NCBI GenBank assembly: GCA_030690855.1
Contig: JAUYFR010000011.1
Coordinates: 1-5,072 of the forward strand
Source of the DNA: Gallionellaceae bacterium
Lineage (GTDB): Bacteria > Pseudomonadota > Gammaproteobacteria > Burkholderiales > Gallionellaceae
Direction: 5' to 3'
DNA length: 5,072 nucleotides
The notes beneath the pieces were generated by a model. The model did no database searches and was not told where the DNA came from. It worked only from the letters and a program-made list of their open reading frames with translations. The position numbers and the translations under genes are program-made. Numbering within the stretch: position 1 is the first letter of the stretch; every line of letters begins with the position of its first letter. Below, piece after piece: positions 1 through 4,639 of this stretch.

Positions 1-329
1 GTGAGTGAAAGCTTTTTATTACCGCCATACGCCTTTGAAATCAGCCCTTCAATTTCAGTTATTTTGGCAATGACATCATTACCTTCAAATGTGCTTGGCG
101 CTAGTGCATCAACAATATTCAGAATCGGCTCGTATCTGTCCAAGCCCTCACCGATATCAAATTCCGTCGGCAAATTTCTTGCCACGCTGTAAAGCCCTGC
201 CATTTTAGTGAATGCCGCGAGCTTCGCTTCTTTATCATTACCATCCAAGGCCTGACAGTAATCTCGATCATGCGTGAGCCACCAATTCAAATAATGTAGC
301 GAGCAGTATTCAAAACTTATTTTATTCAT
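1..329 (-). CDS. Unrecognised cytoplasmic protein, C-terminus cut by the window edge
   Basis: The minus strand is open from an ATG at 329 to the left edge, giving 109 complete codons with no stop. The start is supported by an AAGGAAAA Shine-Dalgarno-like stretch a few bases upstream. The protein begins MNKISFEYCSLHYLNWWLTH and the visible part ends near KAYGGNKKLSL. It has no signal peptide or membrane segment, so a cytoplasmic location is likely. Composition is that of a soluble, mostly helical protein, with an acidic middle (residues about 55-70) and two Cys near the N-terminus (9 and 25). I do not recognise the family and assign no function. It lies 38 bases downstream of the secreted-protein gene on the same strand with no terminator between them, so the two are probably co-transcribed. 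A plus-strand reading of the same bases (1-192) is judged a shadow. Confidence 0.75.
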   Translation of the reverse strand, partial: MNKISFEYCSLHYLNWWLTHDRDYCQALDGNDKEAKLAAFTKMAGLYSVARNLPTEFDIGEGLDRYEPILNIVDALAPSTFEGNDVIAKITEIEGLISKAYGGNKKLSL

Positions 330-367
330 GACGTTTTCCTTAAATTAAGCGGTTAGCTACTTTGAGT

Positions 368-1231
368 TTATTTATCACAGGGGTCAGATGCTGAAGTCGC
401 ACGCACCTGCTCCACGCTTTTAGCAGTGCCGCCTAATTGCCTGTATTCCTCAAAAAGTCCTGCGTTATATCTGTTACCTAAAGCAATTTTGTTACCCCTG
501 TTGTACATAACTTGCTTATCCAAAAATCCAGAAATTTTTGCCACTTCTTCTTCACGTTTCATTTCAAGCTGGGCTTGATTAATTAAAGAATTGTTGTGCT
601 CAATCGATTTCGATACTCGATGCAGTTTGTAGGCGTTGGTATTTTGACAGACGGCCAATTTAGCCGACTTTTCCTGTTCTTTTTGCTTTTCTTTTTGCTT
701 TTCTTTTTTAATGTCTGGAGCGGCTTGAATAATCGCATTAATCAACTCTTTGACCTTAAGAAGATAATCTTGCGCAGCACTGCACTTAACACCGTTAAGT
801 TCTGGGCTAATCCGCTCTAAATCACCCAACGCCCATTCCAACTCTCTTTGCAGGTATACTTTTCTAGATTCATTCTCTTCAAACAAAAACTCTATTAATG
901 ACAAAAGAGCCTTTCGAGTGTAACTACTCCCTTCTTCAAGATAAAATTTTTGGCACTCACCAAAATTTTTCTTGTTAAATGCATCTAATTTTTCACCGCG
1001 TGGAGGCCAATTACCCCGAGCCTGCTGTGGGCTTTTGGCATCAATGAGCGCAGGTATCGTTCCGATAATGTCTTGAAAGGTGTATGTCTCTACCGCTTTC
1101 TCTTCCACTACGACCACTGGTTGCTTGTAATTGAGAACATCATCAAGTCCTGCAGCGTGTGCACAGAATGAAATAAGTGAAAGTACACAAATTACGAGTA
1201 AACACTGAGCATATTTATTAACAGCAATCAT
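368..1231 (-). CDS. Secreted/periplasmic protein of unknown function, coiled-coil-like, four mature cysteines
   Basis: A 287-residue protein with a clear Sec signal peptide: Lys6, a hydrophobic core at about residues 11-23, and an AHA-A signal peptidase I site near residue 26. There is no good lipobox. The mature part is hydrophilic and mainly helical. It holds four cysteines (about 93, 150, 195 and 285), enough for two disulfides in the periplasm. Residues about 175-191 are a highly charged Lys/Glu/Gln tract with the tetrapeptide KEKQ repeated, encoded by a 12-base tandem repeat. The flanking segments (about 105-170 and 200-235) also look helical, so an extended or coiled-coil shape is plausible. 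ATG 1231 is preferred because it places the signal peptide correctly and follows an AAAGGGA ribosome-binding site. The gene is first in a probable two-gene minus-strand operon and diverges from the XRE gene. I do not recognise the family. Confidence 0.8.
   Translation of the reverse strand: MIAVNKYAQCLLVICVLSLISFCAHAAGLDDVLNYKQPVVVVEEKAVETYTFQDIIGTIPALIDAKSPQQARGNWPPRGEKLDAFNKKNFGECQKFYLEEGSSYTRKALLSLIEFLFEENESRKVYLQRELEWALGDLERISPELNGVKCSAAQDYLLKVKELINAIIQAAPDIKKEKQKEKQKEQEKSAKLAVCQNTNAYKLHRVSKSIEHNNSLINQAQLEMKREEEVAKISGFLDKQVMYNRGNKIALGNRYNAGLFEEYRQLGGTAKSVEQVRATSASDPCDK
679..709. repeat. 12-base in-frame tandem repeat encoding the KEKQ tract
   Basis: Two exact copies of ctttttgctttt (679-690 and 691-702) are followed by a partial third copy (703-709). 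The period is a multiple of three, so gain or loss of a unit would lengthen or shorten the charged Lys/Glu/Gln stretch of the secreted protein without shifting frame. The long thymine runs could themselves be slippage-prone. Confidence 0.8.
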
Positions 1232-1260
1232 TTAAGTATCCCTTTAAGTTTGGCCTTTAA

Positions 1261-1289
1261 TTTATAAATAGGCGCTAAAAGCATTCTAA
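1261..1289 (-). promoter_or_regulatory. Tentative promoter for the secreted-protein operon
   Basis: On the minus strand, a TATAAA -10 (1261-1266) is separated by 17 bases from a weak TTAGAA -35 (1284-1289). This would give a leader of roughly 20 bases before ATG 1231. The -10 lies inside the 10-base palindrome ATTTATAAAT (1260-1269). The -10 match is good (5/6) but the -35 is only 3/6, so this is a guess based on position and spacing. Confidence 0.3.
1265..1275 (-). promoter_or_regulatory. Left copy of the shared GCGCCTA(T/G)TTA element
   Basis: Read on the minus strand this is GCGCCTATTTA. It matches 10 of 11 bases of the element at 1336-1346 on the plus strand. It abuts the tentative -10 of the secreted-protein operon and lies 33 bases before its ATG. 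It may be a half of a bipartite operator. The XRE protein encoded next door is the obvious candidate binder, but this is inference. Confidence 0.35.
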
Positions 1290-1319
1290 CGTCCAAATAC
1301 GCCATATATCAAATATTGC

Positions 1320-1348
1320 TTGAACATAACAATTTGCGCCTAGTTAAT
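1320..1348 (+). promoter_or_regulatory. Tentative promoter for the XRE regulator gene
   Basis: TTGAAC (1320-1325, 4/6 to the -35 consensus) is followed after 17 bases by GTTAAT (1343-1348, 4/6 to the -10). Transcription would start near 1355, which leaves a very short leader and starts within the Shine-Dalgarno. An upstream start from the AT-rich stretch 1304-1316 is an alternative. Confidence 0.3.
1336..1346 (+). promoter_or_regulatory. Right copy of the shared GCGCCTA(T/G)TTA element
   Basis: GCGCCTAGTTA on the plus strand, the inverted partner of 1265-1275. It overlaps the tentative -10 of the XRE gene and ends 18 bases before its GTG start. Both copies therefore sit at the promoter-proximal side of the divergent genes, with 60 bases between them. 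Confidence 0.35.
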
Positions 1349-1364
1349 TCAGGGCGGAAATACA

Positions 1365-1706
1365 GTGAAAAACAAACCGACAGCGCTTGGAATTTTGTTG
1401 GGCAGCAATGTTGCTAAGCGACGAAAAGAACTGGGTTTAACTCAAGCCGAGTTCGCTCAAAAAATTGGTGCTGACATTGTTACGATTTCAAGATTTGAAA
1501 CTGGAAGTAGCTTGCCATCTTTACTTAGGTTAGAAGCCATTGCCCAAGCGTTAGGGCTACCTCTCGCCGAGCTCCTCTCCGAATCAACCAATCTTTGCAC
1601 CGATCAATCGTTATTGATTCAAGGATGGATTGCAGGGCTTTCAGAAGCTGATCGAAAATTTATGTTGGATATGGTGCAGGCGTGGAGTGTTAGACTGAAG
1701 ACTTAA
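1365..1706 (+). CDS. XRE/Cro-CI family helix-turn-helix transcriptional regulator
   Basis: A 113-residue protein with one HTH_3-type domain at about residues 14-70. The segment KRRKELGLTQAEFAQKIG carries the first two helices of the fold. VTISRFETGSSLP follows with the recognition helix and the typical R-(F/W)-E-x-G loop, and LEAIAQALGLPLAELL is the closing helix. The remaining 40 or so residues are a short tail of unknown role with GLSEADRKFMLDMVQAW, probably helical and possibly for dimerisation. The start is GTG, chosen because AGGGCGG lies 7 bases upstream and the domain needs the full N-terminus. It diverges from the secreted-protein operon, so it may repress that operon, itself, or the plus-strand genes 63 bases downstream. 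As DNA-binding proteins of this size often serve as antitoxins or autorepressors, a role in controlling the DUF4258/zinc-finger pair is possible but not shown. Confidence 0.9.
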   Translation: MKNKPTALGILLGSNVAKRRKELGLTQAEFAQKIGADIVTISRFETGSSLPSLLRLEAIAQALGLPLAELLSESTNLCTDQSLLIQGWIAGLSEADRKFMLDMVQAWSVRLKT

Positions 1707-1769
1707 CGCCCCCCAATATTTAACATTCAAATTGCGACGCTAGAAGAAATAAGTTTAAACTGCTCGTTC

Positions 1770-2048
1770 ATGAAAATTATTTATCGACAACACGCAGTAA
1801 AGCGAATGCACGAACGTGGCATTTCTGAAGAGGATGTTGGAAGCGCAATAGCAAATGGATTAGTTATCGAGAGCTACCCAAATGACACTCCGTTTTCGAG
1901 CGCATTGTTACTCGGGCAAGCAGGTTTGAAAGCTATTCACGTTGTATATGCGGATGTCGTTGATGATGATTTAAGAGTCATCATTACGGTTTATGAGCCA
2001 GATGCGAAAATCTGGTGTGATGATCTAAAAACAAGGAGGTCAAAATGA
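1770..2048 (+). CDS. DUF4258 protein, candidate toxin of a toxin-antitoxin-like pair
   Basis: A small 92-residue protein matching DUF4258 as I know it. The N-terminal block is H8-AVKRMHERGIS, with basic residues Lys11, Arg12 and Arg16, followed by a helix that leads into a variable middle. The C-terminal strands LKAIHVVYADV and LRVIITVYEPD give the family's usual T-x-Y-x-P ending. Proteins of this family are commonly found upstream of a YgiT/MqsA-type zinc-finger gene, exactly as here, and are suspected to be RNase-like toxins. That activity is inferred from context and is not visible in the sequence. The stop overlaps the next start as ATGA, implying translational coupling and balanced synthesis. 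No Shine-Dalgarno precedes ATG 1770 and no other in-frame start lies just upstream, so initiation must be weak, leaderless or otherwise unusual. It lies 63 bases after the XRE gene. Confidence 0.8.
   Translation: MKIIYRQHAVKRMHERGISEEDVGSAIANGLVIESYPNDTPFSSALLLGQAGLKAIHVVYADVVDDDLRVIITVYEPDAKIWCDDLKTRRSK
2033..2040 (+). promoter_or_regulatory. Strong ribosome-binding site for the zinc-finger gene
   Basis: AAGGAGGT is a near-perfect anti-Shine-Dalgarno match 4 bases before ATG 2045, inside the end of the DUF4258 gene. It contrasts with the absence of any such site for the DUF4258 gene, which would favour more zinc-finger protein than DUF4258 protein, as expected if they are antitoxin and toxin. 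Confidence 0.8.
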
Positions 2049-2272
2049 AATGTCCGATTTGCAAACACGGCGATACTCAAGCGGGAATTGCCAGCATCAC
2101 ACTCGAACGCGATGGCAGCACAATGGTTTTTAAGCGCGTTCCTGCTGAAATTTGCGAAAATTGCGGTGAAATTTACCACGATGAAAAAGTAACCCACTCA
2201 CTATTAGTGCAGGCAGATCAGGCGGCCAAAGGTGGTGTTGAAATCGACGTAAGGCGATACGCTGTGGCTTAA
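2045..2272 (+). CDS. YgiT/MqsA-type zinc-finger protein, candidate antitoxin
   Basis: A 75-residue protein corresponding to the N-terminal half of the MqsA (YgiT) antitoxin. Two CxxC pairs, C3-P-I-C6 and C37-E-N-C40, form the expected single zinc site. They flank a beta-rich segment (residues about 13-33, with ITLERDGSTMVFKRVPAE). After the second pair comes G-E-x-Y-H-D, then a helix, and the chain ends at ...VDVRRYAVA-like residues. In MqsA this N-terminal domain binds the MqsR toxin, and a separate C-terminal XRE helix-turn-helix binds DNA. That second domain is absent here, so the protein probably neutralises the adjacent DUF4258 protein without itself repressing the operon. It overlaps the DUF4258 stop by four bases and has a strong ribosome-binding site. 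The thioesterase start lies 10 bases after its stop. The zinc-finger assignment is firm; the antitoxin role is inferred. Confidence 0.85.
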   Translation: MKCPICKHGDTQAGIASITLERDGSTMVFKRVPAEICENCGEIYHDEKVTHSLLVQADQAAKGGVEIDVRRYAVA

Positions 2273-2277
2273 GGAGA
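2271..2277 (+). promoter_or_regulatory. Ribosome-binding site that fixes the TTG start of the thioesterase
   Basis: AAGGAGA overlaps the TAA stop of the zinc-finger gene and ends five bases before TTG 2283. Its spacing, plus the alignment of the encoded MKDSLKPG with the start of FlK, supports the rare TTG start over a later internal one. Confidence 0.75.
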
Positions 2278-2282
2278 TTAAA

Positions 2283-2699
2283 TTGAAAGACTCTTTAAAA
2301 CCCGGCATCAAATACGAACATAAATTCGTTATTCCTGCATCGAAAACCGTTCCTGCGCTTTATCCAGAATCCGCAGAGTTCGTTGCGATGCCAGAAGTGT
2401 TTGCCACCGGCTATTTAGTGGGGTTGCTCGAATGGGCATGCATCATGGCCATTAAGCCGTATTTAGACTGGCCACAAGAACAATCTGTTGGTACGCACAT
2501 CAACGTAAGTCATGAGGCGGCGACACCTCCCGGTTTAGAGGTAACCACTCAAGTTGAGCTAGTTGCAGTTGAAGGTCGGCGACTCACATTCACCGTAGAA
2601 GCTCATGATGGCAAGGATTTGATTTCTAAAGGCACGCATGAGCGTTTCGTCATCATCAAAGAAAAATTTGATGCAAAGCTAGCTAACAAAAAAATATAG
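2283..2699 (+). CDS. Hotdog-fold thioesterase resembling fluoroacetyl-CoA thioesterase FlK
   Basis: A 138-residue single-domain hotdog protein, probably a cytoplasmic acyl-CoA thioesterase. It follows Streptomyces cattleya FlK (about 139 residues) from end to end as I recall that sequence. Shared blocks are HKFVIPASKTVPALYPES-like (residues 13-30), PEVFATGYLVGLLEWAC (37-53), VSHEAATPPG (75-84), VEGRR (96-100) and GTHERFVI (117-124). The FlK catalytic triad Thr42/Glu50/His76 maps onto Thr42, Glu50 and His77, with a one-residue insertion after residue 60. Gly69 maps to Gly70 and Arg120 to Arg121. The lid phenylalanine 36 of FlK, linked to fluorine discrimination, is Met36 here, so fluoroacetyl-CoA specificity is doubtful and the true substrate is unknown. 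TTG start, strong ribosome-binding site, and only 10 bases after the zinc-finger gene, so it is almost certainly co-transcribed with the toxin-antitoxin-like pair. It converges with the RelE/ParE gene. Confidence 0.88.
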   Translation: MKDSLKPGIKYEHKFVIPASKTVPALYPESAEFVAMPEVFATGYLVGLLEWACIMAIKPYLDWPQEQSVGTHINVSHEAATPPGLEVTTQVELVAVEGRRLTFTVEAHDGKDLISKGTHERFVIIKEKFDAKLANKKI

Positions 2700-2727
2700 T
2701 ATTCAGATGCGCGCGATCGGCAGGCGC

Positions 2728-3120
2728 TTAAGACAAGTTGAGAAATTCAAAATCGAATGTAAGTTGCTTGTGGTGTTTGATCGACAGCATGTAAACCACA
2801 GATTCTGTTTTTTCATATAACACCAGATACTCATCCAAAACGTACTCTCGTAATTCAGCACTACCCTTGTGTTTTGCTAAGCGAGCCCGCAGCGCTTCTT
2901 GTTTTGTTAAAGCCTCAACAGATTGCGGCTGCCGCTCAATAAATAAGCGCCCCATCGCAGGAAAGCGCTCAAGATTAGGGATAACGGCGTCACTTAACTC
3001 ATCTAGGAGTCGCAAGTATCCTTGCGAAAAATTCTTCTGCGTCAAAAAAGCATCTATTTCGGCAAGATTAGCTTCAAAGTTGGCAGTGAATTTAACATTG
3101 GCAATTTTTTTGTTTGACAT
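2728..3120 (-). CDS. RelE/ParE-superfamily toxin
   Basis: A 130-residue protein with the RelE/ParE layout. An N-terminal strand VKFTANFEANLAEI leads into a helix (15-28). A second long helix follows (33-51, RLLDELSDAVIPNLERFP), with the family's P-x-x-G turn at 54-57 (PAMG). After an extended insert (about 61-88) come the C-terminal beta strands ELREYVLDEYLVLYE and VVYMLSIKHHKQL. Arg91, Tyr93, Tyr98, Tyr102 and the late basic cluster K115-H-H-K118 are the residues to consider for function. RelE members cleave mRNA at the ribosome and ParE members poison gyrase; the sequence alone does not say which. At 130 residues it is longer than the usual 85-105, because of the middle insert. It lies 13 bases downstream of the antitoxin gene, with no Shine-Dalgarno of its own, so it probably depends on translation of the antitoxin. 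Confidence 0.85.
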   Translation of the reverse strand: MSNKKIANVKFTANFEANLAEIDAFLTQKNFSQGYLRLLDELSDAVIPNLERFPAMGRLFIERQPQSVEALTKQEALRARLAKHKGSAELREYVLDEYLVLYEKTESVVYMLSIKHHKQLTFDFEFLNLS

Positions 3121-3133
3121 GCGTTTGGCTATT

Positions 3134-3430
3134 TCAAACCGTTGGTGGGATGCGCTTTTTTAAGGCTGACAAAACTGCTCGTGCATCTTTAGTTCGTCCG
3201 GCCTCGACATCGTCCAGCCCTTTTTCAACTTCCTCGATGAGAAGCAAATGAATGCGCGCACGTTCAAGACGATGGTAGTGATCTAGGCGCTGCGGATCAA
3301 TCATCGCAACATAGCTCTCGCCGTTTTTTGTAATAAGTTTTTCAGCACCCGCCTTAACCTGTTCCGCCAAATCCGAAAGATTAGCGCGCGCCAAAGAAAA
3401 GGGAACAATATCGCTTGATGCAAATGCCAT
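3134..3430 (-). CDS. Phd/YefM-family antitoxin
   Basis: A 98-residue protein of the Phd/YefM type. The N-terminal DNA-binding and dimerisation domain (about residues 7-50) contains IVPFSLARANLSDLAEQVKAGAEKLITKNGESYVAMIDP, shown here as landmarks only: the S-x-A-x-x-x-L-S-x-L helix and the K-N-G-E/R-S/P-x-x-x-x strand turn typical of the family. The C-terminal half (51-98) is a charged, helical toxin-binding tail with LERARIHLLLIEEVEKGLDDVEAGRT. It should neutralise the adjacent RelE/ParE toxin and, alone and with the toxin, repress its own promoter. The ATG at 3430 has a consensus AGGAGG site five bases upstream. A perfect 18-base palindrome overlapping the predicted -10 lies just upstream, matching the autoregulation known for this family. 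It is transcribed in the same direction as the methyltransferase gene 66 bases upstream. Confidence 0.88.
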   Translation of the reverse strand: MAFASSDIVPFSLARANLSDLAEQVKAGAEKLITKNGESYVAMIDPQRLDHYHRLERARIHLLLIEEVEKGLDDVEAGRTKDARAVLSALKKRIPPTV

Positions 3431-3434
3431 GACA

Positions 3435-3441
3435 TCCTCCT
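3435..3441 (-). promoter_or_regulatory. Consensus ribosome-binding site of the antitoxin
   Basis: On the minus strand AGGAGGA lies just before ATG 3430. It is the strongest site in the minus-strand half of the window, in contrast with the toxin gene, which has none. This fits excess antitoxin synthesis. Confidence 0.8.
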
Positions 3442-3449
3442 ATTGCACG

Positions 3450-3467
3450 AAATTATGTACATAATTT
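3450..3467. promoter_or_regulatory. 18-base palindromic operator with a TGTACA core
   Basis: AAATTATGTACATAATTT is a perfect palindrome located 19 bases upstream of the antitoxin start. The central TGTACA hexamer is the core known from operators of the yefM-yoeB family, where antitoxin dimers bind TGTACA palindromes. The left half on the minus strand overlaps the predicted -10, so binding would block RNA polymerase. The neighbouring AT-rich stretch 3472-3488 has only an imperfect dyad and could be a weaker second site. Confidence 0.75.
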
Positions 3468-3491
3468 AGCACGCATATATAAATATGTCCC
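3463..3491 (-). promoter_or_regulatory. Predicted promoter of the antitoxin-toxin pair
   Basis: On the minus strand, GGGACA (3486-3491, 4/6 to the -35 consensus) is 17 bases from TAAATT (3463-3468, 4/6 to the -10), which is preceded by TGC, an extended -10 signature. The start would fall inside the palindrome, with a leader of roughly 25 bases. The fit of promoter, operator and gene is better than the hexamer scores alone. Confidence 0.5.
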
Positions 3492-3496
3492 GCCAA

Positions 3497-4639
3497 TTAT
3501 TTTCGATTTCCACCTACCACCATTTTGTATTCAAATAAGCGGCACTCAATCGCGCCGTTAAACAGCGGTGTTTTTCTCGAAACGGATAAGCGAATAAATT
3601 TTGGCATACGCAAATCTGAAGTAAACAGATAGGCATTCCATCCACCAAATTTTTTCTTCAGTGCGTCGCCCAGTTGCGGATACAACGCCTCCAAATCTGC
3701 CATATCCCCCATACGCTCACCATAGGGCAAATTGGCTACCAGCACGCCTTGCTCTGCTGGCGCAGAAACCTCCAATACGTTGGCTTGATTCAGTGTCACC
3801 GCTTTTAACAATCCTGCATTTTCCAAATTAAGGCGTGCCGCTTTTAGTTCATCGCCATATAAATCACTACCAAAGATAGGCAACGGTTCAACAGGTTTTT
3901 GCGCAGCGATAGCTTTGTTACGGATTTCACTCCACTTTTTTACATTGAAATTTTTCATTTTTTCGAACGCGAAATGACGTGAGATTCCAGGAGCAATATT
4001 CAGCCACATTTGCACTGCCTCAATCAAAAATGTACCGCTACCGCACATCGGGTCAAGCAAGGGCGTGCCGGGTTTCCAGCCAGTGAGATGCAAGATACCT
4101 GCGGCTAGATTTTCACGTAGCGGCGCGATGTTGGTGTATTGGCGCACGCCACGTTTGAATAAGGCATCGCCAGAGGTATCGAGATACAAAGTAAAACGAG
4201 ACTCTTCTAAGAATGCGTGAATGCGCATATCTGGCTCGTGTGTATTCACGCTAGGCCGCTCACCACACAACTGACGAAACTTGTCGCAGATGGCATCTTT
4301 AATTTTGAGCGTGGCGAAATCCAAACTTTTCAGCGGGCACCTAATCGCAGCCATGTTGACGCGGATCGTGTCTTTCACATCAAACCAGTCCCCCCACGGC
4401 AATGCAAACGCGGTTTCGTAAATATCTTGTTCAGTGCGATAACTGGTGGTCGCCACACGCCACAGCACACGGCTGGCAGTACGACTATGCAGATTGACGC
4501 GATAGCACAACGTCCAATCGCCCGCGAAATGCACGCCGCCATCGGTGGCTTTAATGCCTGTTGCGCCTAGCTCGGTTAGTTCATTACAGAGCGGGGTTTC
4601 TAAACCACGCGGGCAAGGTGCAAAAAATTGTTCGTTCAT
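3497..4639 (-). CDS. rlmL: THUMP-domain rRNA guanine-N2 methyltransferase, RlmL type
   Basis: A 380-residue SAM-dependent RNA methyltransferase matching the N-terminal, RlmL half of E. coli RlmL/YcbY, which makes m2G2445 in 23S rRNA. An N-terminal ferredoxin-like/THUMP part covers about residues 1-155, including R11-G-L-E, HSRTASRVLWRV (51-62) and LYLDTSGDALFKRGVR (151-166). The Rossmann methyltransferase follows: motif I D196PMCGSGTFLIEA at 196-208, an acidic SAM ribose ligand in GSDLYGDEL (Asp259), and the catalytic N303-L-P-Y-G-E-R motif. Most members have NPPY, so Leu304 is a small variation. E. coli RlmL is about 700 residues because an RlmK domain is fused to it; here that half is absent, as in many bacteria with the stand-alone form. 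Start ATG overlaps the hemJ stop (ATGA), so translation is coupled and no strong ribosome-binding site is needed. The exact target guanine is inferred from family. Confidence 0.88.
   Translation of the reverse strand: MNEQFFAPCPRGLETPLCNELTELGATGIKATDGGVHFAGDWTLCYRVNLHSRTASRVLWRVATTSYRTEQDIYETAFALPWGDWFDVKDTIRVNMAAIRCPLKSLDFATLKIKDAICDKFRQLCGERPSVNTHEPDMRIHAFLEESRFTLYLDTSGDALFKRGVRQYTNIAPLRENLAAGILHLTGWKPGTPLLDPMCGSGTFLIEAVQMWLNIAPGISRHFAFEKMKNFNVKKWSEIRNKAIAAQKPVEPLPIFGSDLYGDELKAARLNLENAGLLKAVTLNQANVLEVSAPAEQGVLVANLPYGERMGDMADLEALYPQLGDALKKKFGGWNAYLFTSDLRMPKFIRLSVSRKTPLFNGAIECRLFEYKMVVGGNRK

Noticed and set aside
1..192. Plus-strand open frame starting with GTG at base 1
   Set aside because: It is opposite a longer minus-strand frame (1-329) with an ATG, a ribosome-binding site and ordinary protein composition. 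The plus reading has no upstream context and looks like a shadow.
596..820. Plus-strand frame rich in Phe and Leu that could pass for a membrane peptide
   Set aside because: It is the complement of the Lys/Glu/Gln repeat tract of the secreted protein. The FLLF runs come from the T-rich repeat, and there is no ribosome-binding site.
1732..1761. Promoter TTGCGA / TAAACT before the DUF4258 gene
   Set aside because: Both hexamers are 4/6 with an 18-base spacer, a score easily reached by chance. Kept only as a hypothesis in the findings.
1701..1769. Integron attC site, prompted by TAACGCC after the XRE stop and several small cassette-like genes
   Set aside because: No matching GTTRRRY partner or imperfect inverted repeat was found, and the genes lie in both orientations.
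1991..2197. Minus-strand frame across the DUF4258/zinc-finger junction
   Set aside because: It is antisense to two well-supported genes with CxxC pairs and an ATGA overlap, with no recognisable domain.
2700..2727. Possible bidirectional terminator between the converging genes (GCGC at 2709-2712 and 2724-2727)
   Set aside because: The stem is only four pairs with an 11-base loop and there is no U-tract on either strand.
2721..2731. Third copy of the shared regulatory element (CAGGCGCTTAA)
   Set aside because: It matches TAGGCGCTAAA at only 9 of 11 bases, lies at a convergent junction where no promoter is expected, and similar AGGCGCT strings occur inside genes (for example near 3287).
2867..3163. 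Plus-strand frame opposite the RelE/ParE gene
   Set aside because: Its Arg/Ser/Cys-rich composition is typical of an antisense shadow, and it ends inside the antitoxin gene.
4217..4570. Plus-strand frame opposite the rRNA methyltransferase
   Set aside because: It is fully antisense to the THUMP region of a conserved gene and has no start signal or family resemblance.
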